Shown one piece after another: positions 1 through 7,563 of a stretch of DNA of 35,713 bases (positions are counted from its first letter, which is position 1; each line of letters begins with the position of its first letter). The notes beneath the pieces are model-generated. The model saw only the letters and a program-made list of their open reading frames with translations. It did no database searches and had not been told where the DNA came from. Source of the stretch: RUG11788 sp964578175. GTDB taxonomy: Bacteria > Bacillota_I > Bacilli_A > RF39 > UBA660. The stretch lies in NCBI GenBank assembly GCA_964578175.1, contig CAZOBH010000012.1, positions 1 through 35,713 of the forward strand. The letters run 5' to 3'. A program made the position numbers and the translations under genes.

Positions 1-581
1 CAAGTCTCAATCTTTAATTTATTATTTTTTATCTTAAACATAATACTTCCATCTTCATCTGTTCTATATATTTTAGAATTATCTAAGTTACCTAACACTT
101 CTTTATTTGGATGTCCATACCTGTTATTCTTTCCAACACTGATTATTGAATACTTTGGCTTTATTTCATCTATAAATTTTTTACTACTACTTGTCTTTGA
201 TCCATGATGTCCTACTTTTAATACATCTATATTTGGTAGATTATATTTATCTAATATTTCTTTTTCAGTAGTAATTGATACATCTCCCATAAACATGAAT
301 TTATAACCATCAAGTGCTGTATAGATTACATTTGAATTACCATTTTCATTATAATATTCTTTTGTTTGCAGGAAATATAATTTATTATTATCTATATTTA
401 ATTCTTTAATACATGAATAATACTTTATTCTCTTTTTATCTAATACTTTGATTAATTCTTTTTCTAAATCATTGTATTCTCCACAATTAAAGATTACTTT
501 CTCTACTTTAAAGTTATTTGCTAAATTAATAGATTCACCCATGTGGTCATAATCTCCATGTGGTGACATACGTTTATGCAT
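1..581 (-). pseudogene. 5'-truncated second copy of ComEC C-terminal metallo-beta-lactamase region (partial, runs off left edge)
   Basis: Read on the minus strand, the frame is open from an ATG at 581 (or 569) through base 1. It encodes a protein very close to the last ~180 residues of the comEC product at 1149-3215, including HGDYDHMG, FMFMGD and GHHGSKTSSS. The two DNA segments align along their length with mostly scattered substitutions. Similarity stops just before the HGD motif: the first ~85 residues of the beta-lactamase fold and all membrane segments are missing, and a TAA lies a few codons upstream. No Shine-Dalgarno sequence precedes either ATG. It is most simply a relic of a partial tandem duplication. 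A short free-standing metallo-hydrolase is possible but unlikely without the N-terminal half of the fold. The 3' end is outside the window. Confidence 0.75.
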
Positions 582-599
582 ACGAATTTAAACAAATAA

Positions 600-640
600 A
601 AAAACATAAAAGCAAACATCTCTGCTTATTTTTATGTTTT
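600..640 (-). terminator. Intrinsic terminator of the lipoprotein gene
   Basis: On the minus strand, about 13 pairs form between AAACATAAA..AGCA and TGCT..TTTATGTTT, with a 3-base bulge and an 8-base loop, followed by TTTTATTT. It lies ~40 bases after the stop of the gene at 683-1078. Confidence 0.6.
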
Positions 641-682
641 ATTCTCATTTCAGAAACAGCTTGATGATAACAAGGTTTAAGA

Positions 683-1078
683 TTATTTCACTAATTTTAA
701 ATAATAGATATCACCTTCATCCATAGTTGGTGTTGTTAGCTTTATTTCCTTATCAAAAGTCACTTCAAACTCTTTCTTTTTACTATTTAAATCAATACCA
801 TCTTCATTATCAGAAAATACATCTTGTGTTTCAATTATGATACTATTCTTTTTAATTTCTTTTATTTTGAATACAAACTTACCAGAATTAGTTTTGTATT
901 CTTTTCCTAAAACTACATCATACTCATTAGTTACTTCTTCCGGTTTGTAATCTTCCGACCACCCAGACCAACTGGATTCCTTTATTTGTAATCTATAATC
1001 AACTTCTTTACTATTACATCCTGCTAACAAAAATACAAATAAAATTAAAAGAATAGGAGCAAAAATCTTTATTTTCAT
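683..1078 (-). CDS. Small lipoprotein of unknown function
   Basis: A protein of 131 residues. Residues 1-20 form a lipoprotein signal peptide with the lipobox LLAGC, so Cys21 should be lipidated and the protein held on the outer face of the membrane. The mature part is short and charged, and I recognise no family. The ATG at 1078 is chosen because AGGAGG lies eight bases upstream; a longer frame to 1135 exists, but it would start inside and upstream of the promoter. It sits between comEC and the truncated comEC copy and has its own promoter and terminator, so it looks like a separate unit caught between the two copies. Function unknown. Confidence 0.8.
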   Translation of the reverse strand: MKIKIFAPILLILFVFLLAGCNSKEVDYRLQIKESSWSGWSEDYKPEEVTNEYDVVLGKEYKTNSGKFVFKIKEIKKNSIIIETQDVFSDNEDGIDLNSKKKEFEVTFDKEIKLTTPTMDEGDIYYLKLVK

Positions 1079-1096
1079 ATCTATACCTCCTAATAT

Positions 1097-1124
1097 ATTA
1101 TAACATATTTTTACATGATGTAAA
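1097..1124 (-). promoter_or_regulatory. Promoter of the lipoprotein gene
   Basis: On the minus strand, -35 TTTACA (1119-1124), 16-base spacer, extended -10 TGT-TATAAT (-10 at 1097-1102). It lies 19 bases upstream of the ATG, in the comEC-lipoprotein gap. Confidence 0.7.
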
Positions 1125-1148
1125 GAAAACTTCATAATTTATATTTTT

Positions 1149-3215
1149 TTATGGTGAACAAATTTTCATTTCTAATTCATTATTTTTAATCTTAAACATA
1201 ATACTTCCATCTTGATCTGTTCTATATATTTTTGTATCTTTTAGGGTTTCTAATACTTCTTTATTTGGATGTCCATATCTATTATTCTTACCTACACTAA
1301 TAATAGAATATTTAGGATTAATACTATTTATCAATTCTTTACTGCTACTTGTCTTAGAGCCATGATGTCCTACTTTTAATACATCGACATTTGATATATT
1401 GTATTTATTAAGGATATCTTTTTCTTTATCTATTCCAGCATCTCCCATAAACATGAATTTATAACCATTAATTTCTGTATAAATAACATTACTATTATCA
1501 TTTTCATTATCATATTCCTTGGTTTGTAAGAAATATAATTTATTGTTATCTATATTTAATTCTTTAATACAAGAGTAATATGGTATTTTCTTTTTATCCA
1601 GTACTTTAATTAATTCTTTTTCTAAGTCATTATAAGGTCCACAATTAAAGATTACTTTTTCTACTTTGAAATTATTAACTAAGTTAATAGCATCTCCCAT
1701 GTGGTCAAAGTCTCCATGGCTAATTATTAAATAATTTAGTCTTCTTATTCCTAATGATTTTAATAACGGAATTGTTGTATTATTAACTATTGAATAATTT
1801 GATTCACTTAAACTTTCTTTGCCTCCAGTATCAATTAATATATTTTTGTTTTTATTATGGATAAGAATAGAATCTCCTTGTCCAACATCTATAAATAAAA
1901 TATATGATTTAGGTAATAAAACATTAATATTATAATGGAATAATATTAAACTTATTAATAAAAATATAAATGATTTTTTATGATATTTAAGTACTAGAAT
2001 AATTAAAATGTAATAGACAGTAATTAAAACAAATGATGGTTTATAAAAATAGATTAACGAATTAATTCTAATAAAAAAATTAGATATGTACTCTAATATT
2101 TTTAATAATAAATATAAAGGAATATCTAAGAATTTTAAAAAAATAGATAATATAGCTATTGGAAAGACAATAATTGAAACTAAGGGAACAAATACTAAAT
2201 TATAAAAAGGTGTTAATAAATTGAACTGAAAATAATTAGATAAACTTATTGGTAATGAAATCAATGAAGATATTAATGAAGTCATAAATAGTTTTATAAA
2301 ATAATTATTTTTCATATTCATTAAATTACTAAAGATAATTAAAGAATAAGTGATAGATGCAGAAAATATAAAACCGGTATTATAAACTATAAATGGATTA
2401 TTAAATAATATAATTGATATAGTTAATAAAAGTATATTATTTATTTTAATATGAAAATAAAAATATTTATTTATAAGTAATAAGATAAAGAATATTCCAC
2501 TTCTTAGTGCTGATGGAGTAAATGACACTAAAAACAAATAAAATATTATAAATATAGATGTTAGAATATATCTTTTTTCTTCTTTGATTTTTATCTTTTT
2601 TAATACTGATAATATAAATGATGAAATTATTGTTATATGCATACCAGATATCGCAAATAAATGACTTACACCTAAATTTTGATAATTAGATTTAACACTA
2701 TTATCTAAATATCTATTATCACCTAAAATAAAAGTGTAAAGATAATTCTTACACTTATATTTATTAATATGATTTTGTAAAAATGTCTTTGCTTTATAAA
2801 AAATATTTTTATTAATACTTATTACTTCTATCTTATTTATATTCATATCAAAATATATATTTTTATATTTCATATAATTCTTATAATTAAATAAATTAAA
2901 ATTAGTATTTTTATTAATTTCATATATATCTCCATTTATTTTTACTTTGTCTCCTAGAAATACATTTATATTATTATCTTTTAAATAATAAGTACCTTTT
3001 AATTTATCTTTATTATGTTTTATTATTAAATCTATTTTATCTGAATCTTTATATATATCTACTACTATTCCTTCTATACTTTTATATTTAGAATAATCAA
3101 TTCCTTTATAATTGCTTTTAATAGATAAAAATACATAGAATATAGAAATAATAAATATTAAATAATAGATCCAGTTATATAGTAATATTTTCCTTAATCT
3201 TATCGTATAAAGCAG
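1149..3215 (-). CDS. comEC: ComEC/Rec2 DNA-uptake channel (start uncertain, non-ATG)
   Basis: Inner-membrane channel for single-stranded DNA uptake in natural competence. The C-terminal ~240 residues are a metallo-beta-lactamase domain (DVGQGDSILI, HGDFDHMGDA, GHHGSKTSSS, GHPNKE). The middle is the competence domain of many hydrophobic helices, with FAISGMHITI. The first ATG (2873) is internal. The same frame stays open upstream without a stop from 2874 to 3218, where a TAG closes it. It encodes a transmembrane helix, then an OB-like region with FLGDKVKINGDIYE and FNLFNYKNY, exactly as in the N-terminal domain of ComEC. That extension overlaps the comEA 3' end. It contains no ATG, GTG or TTG; candidate starts are CTG at 3215 or ATA at 3203/3188. 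Full length would be ~680-688 residues, close to the family norm. No clear terminator follows. Confidence 0.85.
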   Translation of the reverse strand: MLYTIRLRKILLYNWIYYLIFIISIFYVFLSIKSNYKGIDYSKYKSIEGIVVDIYKDSDKIDLIIKHNKDKLKGTYYLKDNNINVFLGDKVKINGDIYEINKNTNFNLFNYKNYMKYKNIYFDMNINKIEVISINKNIFYKAKTFLQNHINKYKCKNYLYTFILGDNRYLDNSVKSNYQNLGVSHLFAISGMHITIISSFILSVLKKIKIKEEKRYILTSIFIIFYLFLVSFTPSALRSGIFFILLLINKYFYFHIKINNILLLTISIILFNNPFIVYNTGFIFSASITYSLIIFSNLMNMKNNYFIKLFMTSLISSLISLPISLSNYFQFNLLTPFYNLVFVPLVSIIVFPIAILSIFLKFLDIPLYLLLKILEYISNFFIRINSLIYFYKPSFVLITVYYILIILVLKYHKKSFIFLLISLILFHYNINVLLPKSYILFIDVGQGDSILIHNKNKNILIDTGGKESLSESNYSIVNNTTIPLLKSLGIRRLNYLIISHGDFDHMGDAINLVNNFKVEKVIFNCGPYNDLEKELIKVLDKKKIPYYSCIKELNIDNNKLYFLQTKEYDNENDNSNVIYTEINGYKFMFMGDAGIDKEKDILNKYNISNVDVLKVGHHGSKTSSSKELINSINPKYSIISVGKNNRYGHPNKEVLETLKDTKIYRTDQDGSIMFKIKNNELEMKICSP

Positions 3216-3873
3216 TTCCTATTCCAGATACATTTTTAATATCTTCTATACTTTTAAATGGCGTTTTATTTCTATATTCAATTATTGCTTTAGCTTTAGA
3301 TTCACCAACTCCAGGTAACTGCATTAATTCTTCAATTGAAGCTTTATTAATATTTACCAAACTAGAATTATTCTCAGTAGTTTTTGGTTTATTACTAATA
3401 CAAGCATCATTATTAATATTATCATTTTTACATAATTCTTCTAATTTTTCTTCTTTTTGTTTAATTTCAGAATACTTTTTTATATCTGATTTACTATAGA
3501 TTTTTATTACCATACTATCAGTTATTTTTTTACTTAGATTAATTAATGATGTGTCAGCATTTTTAGTAAGTCCACCAGATTCTTTAATCGCATCAACTAC
3601 TCTCTTATTACAATCAATTTTATAGACTCCTGGTTTCTTTATTTCTCCCTTAATATCAAAATAACAATAAACTATTTCATTAACCTCTTCTTCATCTTTT
3701 TTATTATCTTTTTCAAGTACAATAGTTTCCTCTTTATCATCTGCTTTTACTTTATCAAACGTTGAATATAGATAATAACTTCCATAAGAGGCAACAATAA
3801 CTAAAATAATTAGAAAGAAACTTATTATTTTCTTTCTATTAAAATAAATAAACTCTCTTAATTTTAAATTCAT
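3175..3873 (-). CDS. comEA: ComEA competence DNA receptor
   Basis: Membrane-anchored double-stranded DNA-binding protein that hands DNA to ComEC. It has 232 residues: an N-terminal transmembrane anchor (~16-34), a charged stalk, an SLBB-type domain (~65-130, with KKPGVY and DAIKESGGLT), a low-complexity linker, and a C-terminal tandem helix-hairpin-helix domain (~172-232: NINKASIEELMQLPGVGE, then VSGIGTALYDKI). This is the standard ComEA order. The start has a strong GGGAGG eight bases upstream. That Shine-Dalgarno is itself the 3' arm of a terminator-like hairpin (see 3880-3897). The last ~40 bases overlap the comEC extension, so the two genes are translationally linked. The operon lacks comEB, which lies about 3.6 kb away in its own unit. 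Confidence 0.92.
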   Translation of the reverse strand: MNLKLREFIYFNRKKIISFFLIILVIVASYGSYYLYSTFDKVKADDKEETIVLEKDNKKDEEEVNEIVYCYFDIKGEIKKPGVYKIDCNKRVVDAIKESGGLTKNADTSLINLSKKITDSMVIKIYSKSDIKKYSEIKQKEEKLEELCKNDNINNDACISNKPKTTENNSSLVNINKASIEELMQLPGVGESKAKAIIEYRNKTPFKSIEDIKNVSGIGTALYDKIKENITI

Positions 3874-3879
3874 ATAAAA

Positions 3880-3897
3880 AACCTCCCTAAGGAGATT
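3880..3897 (-). promoter_or_regulatory. Terminator-like hairpin containing the comEA ribosome binding site
   Basis: On the minus strand, AATCTCC-TTAG-GGAGGTT forms a 7-pair stem (one U-G) with a 4-base loop, directly followed by TTTTT. The 3' arm GGGAGG is the comEA Shine-Dalgarno, eight bases from its ATG. The structure could terminate ftsW transcripts, mask the comEA ribosome site, or both. Seen directly; function is inference. Confidence 0.5.
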
Positions 3898-3923
3898 ATT
3901 TAATAAAAGTTTTAAAATTCCTA

Positions 3924-5072
3924 CTACGAATAAGCATCTTTTATTCTAGTTTCAAAACAAATTCGTTGTACTACTGATAATAGAATTACTAATGACAAAG
4001 TATAACTTCCTCCATAAGACATAAATGGAAGAGGTACACCAGTCATCGGAATAACTCCAAATACACCTAATAGATTAACTACTATATGAATAAATATATA
4101 AAATGCTCCTGCATAACATATAATTGCATCTCTATTATTTTTAGCATGCCTTCCTATTATAACTATTCTTGCTAAAACAATTATATACAAAATTAATAAT
4201 CCTATTCCTGCAAGAAGACCTAATTCTTCAATAATTATACAAATAATGAAATCAGTATGAGATTCAGGTAAATATAAGTACTTTTGAATACTTTTTCCAA
4301 GTCCTCTTCCAGTAAGACCTCCATTATTAATAGCTATATATCCATTACATACTTGATTACCATCAGTATAATAATTTTCTTCACTACATGGACTATCAGA
4401 TGATATAACAGATGTTATACGTGACATTTGTGTATCTGATAAAAATGATTTACCAAAAGATATAATTATTAATATACCTATAACTGCAATTATTGAAAAC
4501 AACATATATATTTTACTTTTTATAGTTTTATCAATCGGAGTTATTACAAAGATAAAGGCAAATATCATTAAAACAATTAAAGCTGTTCCTAAATCTGGTT
4601 GTAAAACTATTGCCCCTACCGCAATAAGTACAATAAACAATGGATATAAAGCTGTTCCATAACTATCTAAATTATTCTTCTTAACATCATAATACCTCGC
4701 TGCCCATATAATCATTGCTACTTTAAAGAACTCTGATGGTTGAAGATTAATTGGTCCTAATTTAAACCACGATTGAGCATGATTTGTAATTCTACCAAAT
4801 ACAAATAACAAAAATAAAGATACAATTAACGCATATGTTACTAAAGATGCAAGTCTACTAGTAGTCTTTACATTTAATAAAACAACAAATAATGCAACTA
4901 ATAAAGATACGAATAAAACTGCTAATTGTCTTGTTAAATAAAAATATGGAGTATCAGAATATCTCATATAAGAAGAAACATTAGATGCCGAAAAGACCAT
5001 AACAGTCCCAAATGCAAATAGTAAAAGAGTAACGAATAATAGAATTTTATCCATGTATTTAAATAACTTCAA
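3924..5072 (-). CDS. ftsW: SEDS-family peptidoglycan glycosyltransferase (FtsW/RodA)
   Basis: Polytopic membrane enzyme that polymerises lipid II into glycan strands, working with a class B penicillin-binding protein. Family marks: VMVFSAS in the first helix, KLGPINLQPSEF after helix 3, the extracellular LPESHTDFI loop, and the C-terminal TGVPLPFMSYGGS. About ten hydrophobic segments over ~382 residues are visible, typical length. FtsW is favoured over RodA by the QPSEF and loop context, but no division gene is adjacent, so the split is not certain. Start: an extended -10 at 5095-5103 places the transcript start near 5088, below the most upstream ATG (5108). AGGAG at 5085-5081 is two bases from the ATG at 5078 but eight from the in-frame TTG at 5072, which I prefer. 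Stop TAG. Confidence 0.88.
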   Translation of the reverse strand: MKLFKYMDKILLFVTLLLFAFGTVMVFSASNVSSYMRYSDTPYFYLTRQLAVLFVSLLVALFVVLLNVKTTSRLASLVTYALIVSLFLLFVFGRITNHAQSWFKLGPINLQPSEFFKVAMIIWAARYYDVKKNNLDSYGTALYPLFIVLIAVGAIVLQPDLGTALIVLMIFAFIFVITPIDKTIKSKIYMLFSIIAVIGILIIISFGKSFLSDTQMSRITSVISSDSPCSEENYYTDGNQVCNGYIAINNGGLTGRGLGKSIQKYLYLPESHTDFIICIIIEELGLLAGIGLLILYIIVLARIVIIGRHAKNNRDAIICYAGAFYIFIHIVVNLLGVFGVIPMTGVPLPFMSYGGSYTLSLVILLSVVQRICFETRIKDAYS

Positions 5073-5094
5073 ATTCATCACTCCTATCATGAAA

Positions 5095-5103
5095 ATTATA
5101 ACA
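5095..5103 (-). promoter_or_regulatory. Extended -10 promoter of ftsW
   Basis: TGT-TATAAT on the minus strand, -10 hexamer at 5095-5100. No convincing -35. Its position helps reject upstream start codons of ftsW. Confidence 0.55.
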
Positions 5104-5114
5104 TACAAATAAAA

Positions 5115-5137
5115 AAAAGACTATTTATTAGTCTTTT
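5115..5137 (-). terminator. Intrinsic terminator of the comEB-amidotransferase-tgt operon
   Basis: A perfect 9-pair stem (AAAAGACTA/TAGTCTTTT) with a 5-base loop, followed on the minus strand by a run of T. It lies 18 bases after the tgt stop. Confidence 0.8.
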
Positions 5138-5155
5138 TATTTTACATAATTTAAA

Positions 5156-6295
5156 TTACTTATTGTTTGATAAAAACTTATCAAGAAACTCTTTTTTATA
5201 TTCTGGATATCTATCTTCTTTAATAGCGATTCTTATCTCTTCCATCATTTTTATTAAGAATCTACTATTATGAATAGATAATAATCTTGCTCCAAGTCCT
5301 TCTTTAGACATTATTAAATGACGAATATATGCCTTTGTAAAGTTTTTACATGCATAGCAGTCACAACTATCTTCAATTGGAGTAAAATCTTCTCTAAATT
5401 TATTATTTTTTAAATTTATTTTACCAGTTCTTGTAAATGCATTACCATGTCTTGCAATTCTAGTTGATAAAACACAATCAAATAAATCTACTCCTCTTTC
5501 TACTCCTTCTAATATGTCAACTGGTTCTCCTACTCCCATTAAATATCTCAATTTATCTTCTGGTAAATATGGTACTGAATAATCAATTGCTTTATACATG
5601 TCTTCTTTTGACTCTCCATCATTTGCAACACCACCAATACTATATCCATCAAAATCTAATTTAACAGTTTCGATAGCACTATATTTTCTTAAATCTTCAT
5701 ATGCTCCACCTTGAACTATTCCAAATAAAGCTTGTCTAGGATTAGAATGAACTTTTTTACCTCTTTCTGCCCATCTAATAGTTCTTTTAACACTATTTTC
5801 TAAATATTCATGAGTTGCAGATGCTGGTGGACATTCATCAAATGACATTGCTATATCACTATCTAATTTATTTTGTATTTGAATAGATTTTTCAGGTGTT
5901 AAAAATAATTTAGATCCATCTATATGACTTTTAAAAGATACTCCTTCTTCACTAATATCTTTTTCTTTATTTTTAACCAATGAAAACACTTGAAATCCAC
6001 CTGAATCAGTTAAAATTGGTCCATTATAATTCATGAATTTATGAAGGCCACCTGCTTTATCTATTAAATCTTCACCAGGTCTTAACCATAAATGATAAGT
6101 ATTAGATAGAATAATACCAGCATTCATATCATATAATTCATCTGGAGTTAACATTTTAACTGTTGCTTTAGTACCTACTGGCATAAACATAGGTGTTTCA
6201 TAAGTACCATAATTTGTCTCAACTGTTCCATATCTTGCTTTAGTATTCTTTTCTTTATGTAATAAATTATATTTTATTTTCATTCTTATATTCAT
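5156..6295 (-). CDS. tgt: tRNA-guanine (queuine/preQ1) transglycosylase Tgt
   Basis: Exchanges guanine-34 in tRNAs for Asp, Asn, His and Tyr for preQ1 in queuosine synthesis. It has 379 residues, the usual bacterial length. Visible: ETPMFMPVGT near the N-terminus, LTDSGGFQVFSL with the catalytic Asp, GIVQGG, YSIGGVA, FDCVLSTRIARHG with the nucleophile Asp, and the zinc set CDCYAC plus a downstream His. The usual Pro of the VLPTR motif is Ser here. Last gene of a three-gene operon; its 5' end overlaps the amidotransferase stop by 17-29 bases, depending on whether the ATG at 6295 or 6283 is used. Neither has a strong Shine-Dalgarno. Followed by a clear terminator. No other queuosine gene is in view, so the cell may import the base. 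Confidence 0.95.
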   Translation of the reverse strand: MNIRMKIKYNLLHKEKNTKARYGTVETNYGTYETPMFMPVGTKATVKMLTPDELYDMNAGIILSNTYHLWLRPGEDLIDKAGGLHKFMNYNGPILTDSGGFQVFSLVKNKEKDISEEGVSFKSHIDGSKLFLTPEKSIQIQNKLDSDIAMSFDECPPASATHEYLENSVKRTIRWAERGKKVHSNPRQALFGIVQGGAYEDLRKYSAIETVKLDFDGYSIGGVANDGESKEDMYKAIDYSVPYLPEDKLRYLMGVGEPVDILEGVERGVDLFDCVLSTRIARHGNAFTRTGKINLKNNKFREDFTPIEDSCDCYACKNFTKAYIRHLIMSKEGLGARLLSIHNSRFLIKMMEEIRIAIKEDRYPEYKKEFLDKFLSNNK

Positions 6296-6989
6296 CTGCT
6301 TTCTTTATAAAATATTCCATGATTTTAATTGAATCAATATCTCCATTTACAGCTAGTATTTCTGGATGCCATTGAACACCTACTGCAAATCTTTTATCAT
6401 GTCGCTCAATTAATTCTACTACTCCATCTTCACTTTTTCCATATATTTTAAATGTTTCTGGATTAGTTATCTCTAAGTTATGACGACTATTAACTAATAA
6501 TTTTTCTTTATTAGTTATTTTATAAATTATTGATTCTTTATCAATTATAACATTATGTACAAATTCTTTATCTAATTCACAATGATTTATATTTGATTCT
6601 ATTTTCTTACTATTAAGAACCATTTCTCCATCTTTGTTAAGCATAGCAAATATTTGCATACCTAAACATATTCCAAATACTGGTATATCATTCTCTAATG
6701 CATATTTAAGAACAAATATATCATATTCAAATCTTTTTAAACCACCGGGAATAATAATTCCATCACATAAATCTAATTGTTCTATTATTATTTTTTTATC
6801 ATGATCAGTAAGTTTATCTAATTTACTAGGTACTTCTTCATAGTAATTAACATTTTGTGGCGGAAGTATTCCAAAAGGAGTTCCACCTGCATTTATAACT
6901 GCTCTTCTTACATATTCTCCAAATCCAATTACATTAATATCAAGATCTTTTTCTTGATAATTTCTACCAACTATTCCTATGATTGGCAT
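6267..6989 (-). CDS. Class I glutamine amidotransferase / gamma-glutamyl hydrolase (peptidase C26-like)
   Basis: A stand-alone class I amidotransferase-fold hydrolase of 240 residues that cleaves a gamma-glutamyl amide. The nucleophile elbow GICLGMQ carries Cys108, and QWHPE gives His208 and Glu210, so the triad is complete. The oxyanion-side IIIPGG is present. The start PIIGIVGR and overall layout fit the gamma-glutamyl-GABA hydrolase (PuuD-like) group. No partner synthetase is next to it, so its substrate cannot be named; no putrescine-degradation genes are in view. The ATG at 6989 has GGAG upstream and overlaps the comEB stop by 13 bases. Translation is coupled to comEB before it and tgt after it. 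Confidence 0.85.
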   Translation of the reverse strand: MPIIGIVGRNYQEKDLDINVIGFGEYVRRAVINAGGTPFGILPPQNVNYYEEVPSKLDKLTDHDKKIIIEQLDLCDGIIIPGGLKRFEYDIFVLKYALENDIPVFGICLGMQIFAMLNKDGEMVLNSKKIESNINHCELDKEFVHNVIIDKESIIYKITNKEKLLVNSRHNLEITNPETFKIYGKSEDGVVELIERHDKRFAVGVQWHPEILAVNGDIDSIKIMEYFIKKADEYKNENKI

Positions 6990-7498
6990 TTTGGTATTAA
7001 CTCCAATTCAATTCTTTCATTTTTATCTGGTTTAAATTGTCTATATTTAATGCCACATTCATCAAACATTCTTCTAGTTGCTTCTGATTCAATACTATGA
7101 TCAAAATGTTCATATGGATGAAGATATATAACCTCTTTTATTCCACATTGAATAATTGCTTTAGCGCACTCATTACATGGAAAGAAATGAACATAAATTC
7201 TTGCACCCTCTAATTCTCTATTACTACCACGATAGTTTAATATTGCATTTAATTCTGAATGAACAACAAACATATATTTAGTTTCTAATTTTTCACCTTT
7301 ATTCTTCCACGGAAATTTATCATCATCATAACCATTCGGAGCTCCATTATATCCAGTTGATAATATTCTATTATCTTTACTAACTATACAACTACCTACT
7401 CTTGTATGTGGATCTTTACTTCTTCTTGCTGATAATTGAGCTATTGACATAAAATATTCATCCCAAGAAATATAATCATTATACTTATCATTACTCAT
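6977..7498 (-). CDS. comEB: dCMP deaminase (ComEB family)
   Basis: Zinc-dependent deaminase turning dCMP into dUMP for dTTP synthesis; in Bacillus its gene lies inside the comE operon. It has 173 residues. Seen: HTRVGSCIV, STGYNGAP, then HSELNAI, which supplies the zinc His and catalytic Glu, and PCNECAKAI, which supplies the two zinc Cys. The common HAE is HSE here, a mild change. The ATG at 7498 is chosen because AGAGGTG lies 6-7 bases upstream; a GTG at 7507 is part of that Shine-Dalgarno. First gene of an overlapping operon with the amidotransferase and tgt, behind an extended -10 at 7519-7527. Confidence 0.93.
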   Translation of the reverse strand: MSNDKYNDYISWDEYFMSIAQLSARRSKDPHTRVGSCIVSKDNRILSTGYNGAPNGYDDDKFPWKNKGEKLETKYMFVVHSELNAILNYRGSNRELEGARIYVHFFPCNECAKAIIQCGIKEVIYLHPYEHFDHSIESEATRRMFDECGIKYRQFKPDKNERIELELIPKCQS

Positions 7499-7518
7499 AT
7501 CATTCACCTCTTCAATAA

Positions 7519-7527
7519 ATTATATCA
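7519..7527 (-). promoter_or_regulatory. Extended -10 promoter of the comEB operon
   Basis: TGA-TATAAT on the minus strand, -10 at 7519-7524, giving a very short leader before the ATG at 7498. No recognisable -35. Confidence 0.5.
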
Positions 7528-7536
7528 AATAAAATA

Positions 7537-7560
7537 AAAAAGGAAAAATATTTCCCTTTA
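7537..7560 (-). terminator. Weak intrinsic terminator after the 7564-8484 gene
   Basis: On the minus strand, AAAGGGAAA pairs with TTTCCTTT around a short A/T loop, with one wobble or mismatch, followed by T-rich sequence. It lies directly after the stop. Confidence 0.45.
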
Positions 7561-7563
7561 TAT

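Noticed and set aside
2871..2873. ATG at 2873 as comEC start
   Set aside because: It would remove the family's N-terminal domain, which is clearly encoded upstream in the same frame, and it has no good Shine-Dalgarno.
3213..3221. ComEA-ComEC as one fused protein
   Set aside because: comEA ends with TAA in its own frame and the ComEC frame upstream is closed by a TAG, so fusion would need frameshifting; overlap with coupling is simpler.
5464..5664. Plus-strand frame inside tgt (also 6855-7100, 9634-9864, 10658-10885, 12945-13154, 13891-14157, 17015-17248, 32204-32422, 33942-34136)
   Set aside because: Antisense or out-of-frame shadows of confident genes, of low-complexity Leu/Ile/Ser composition, without ribosome sites.
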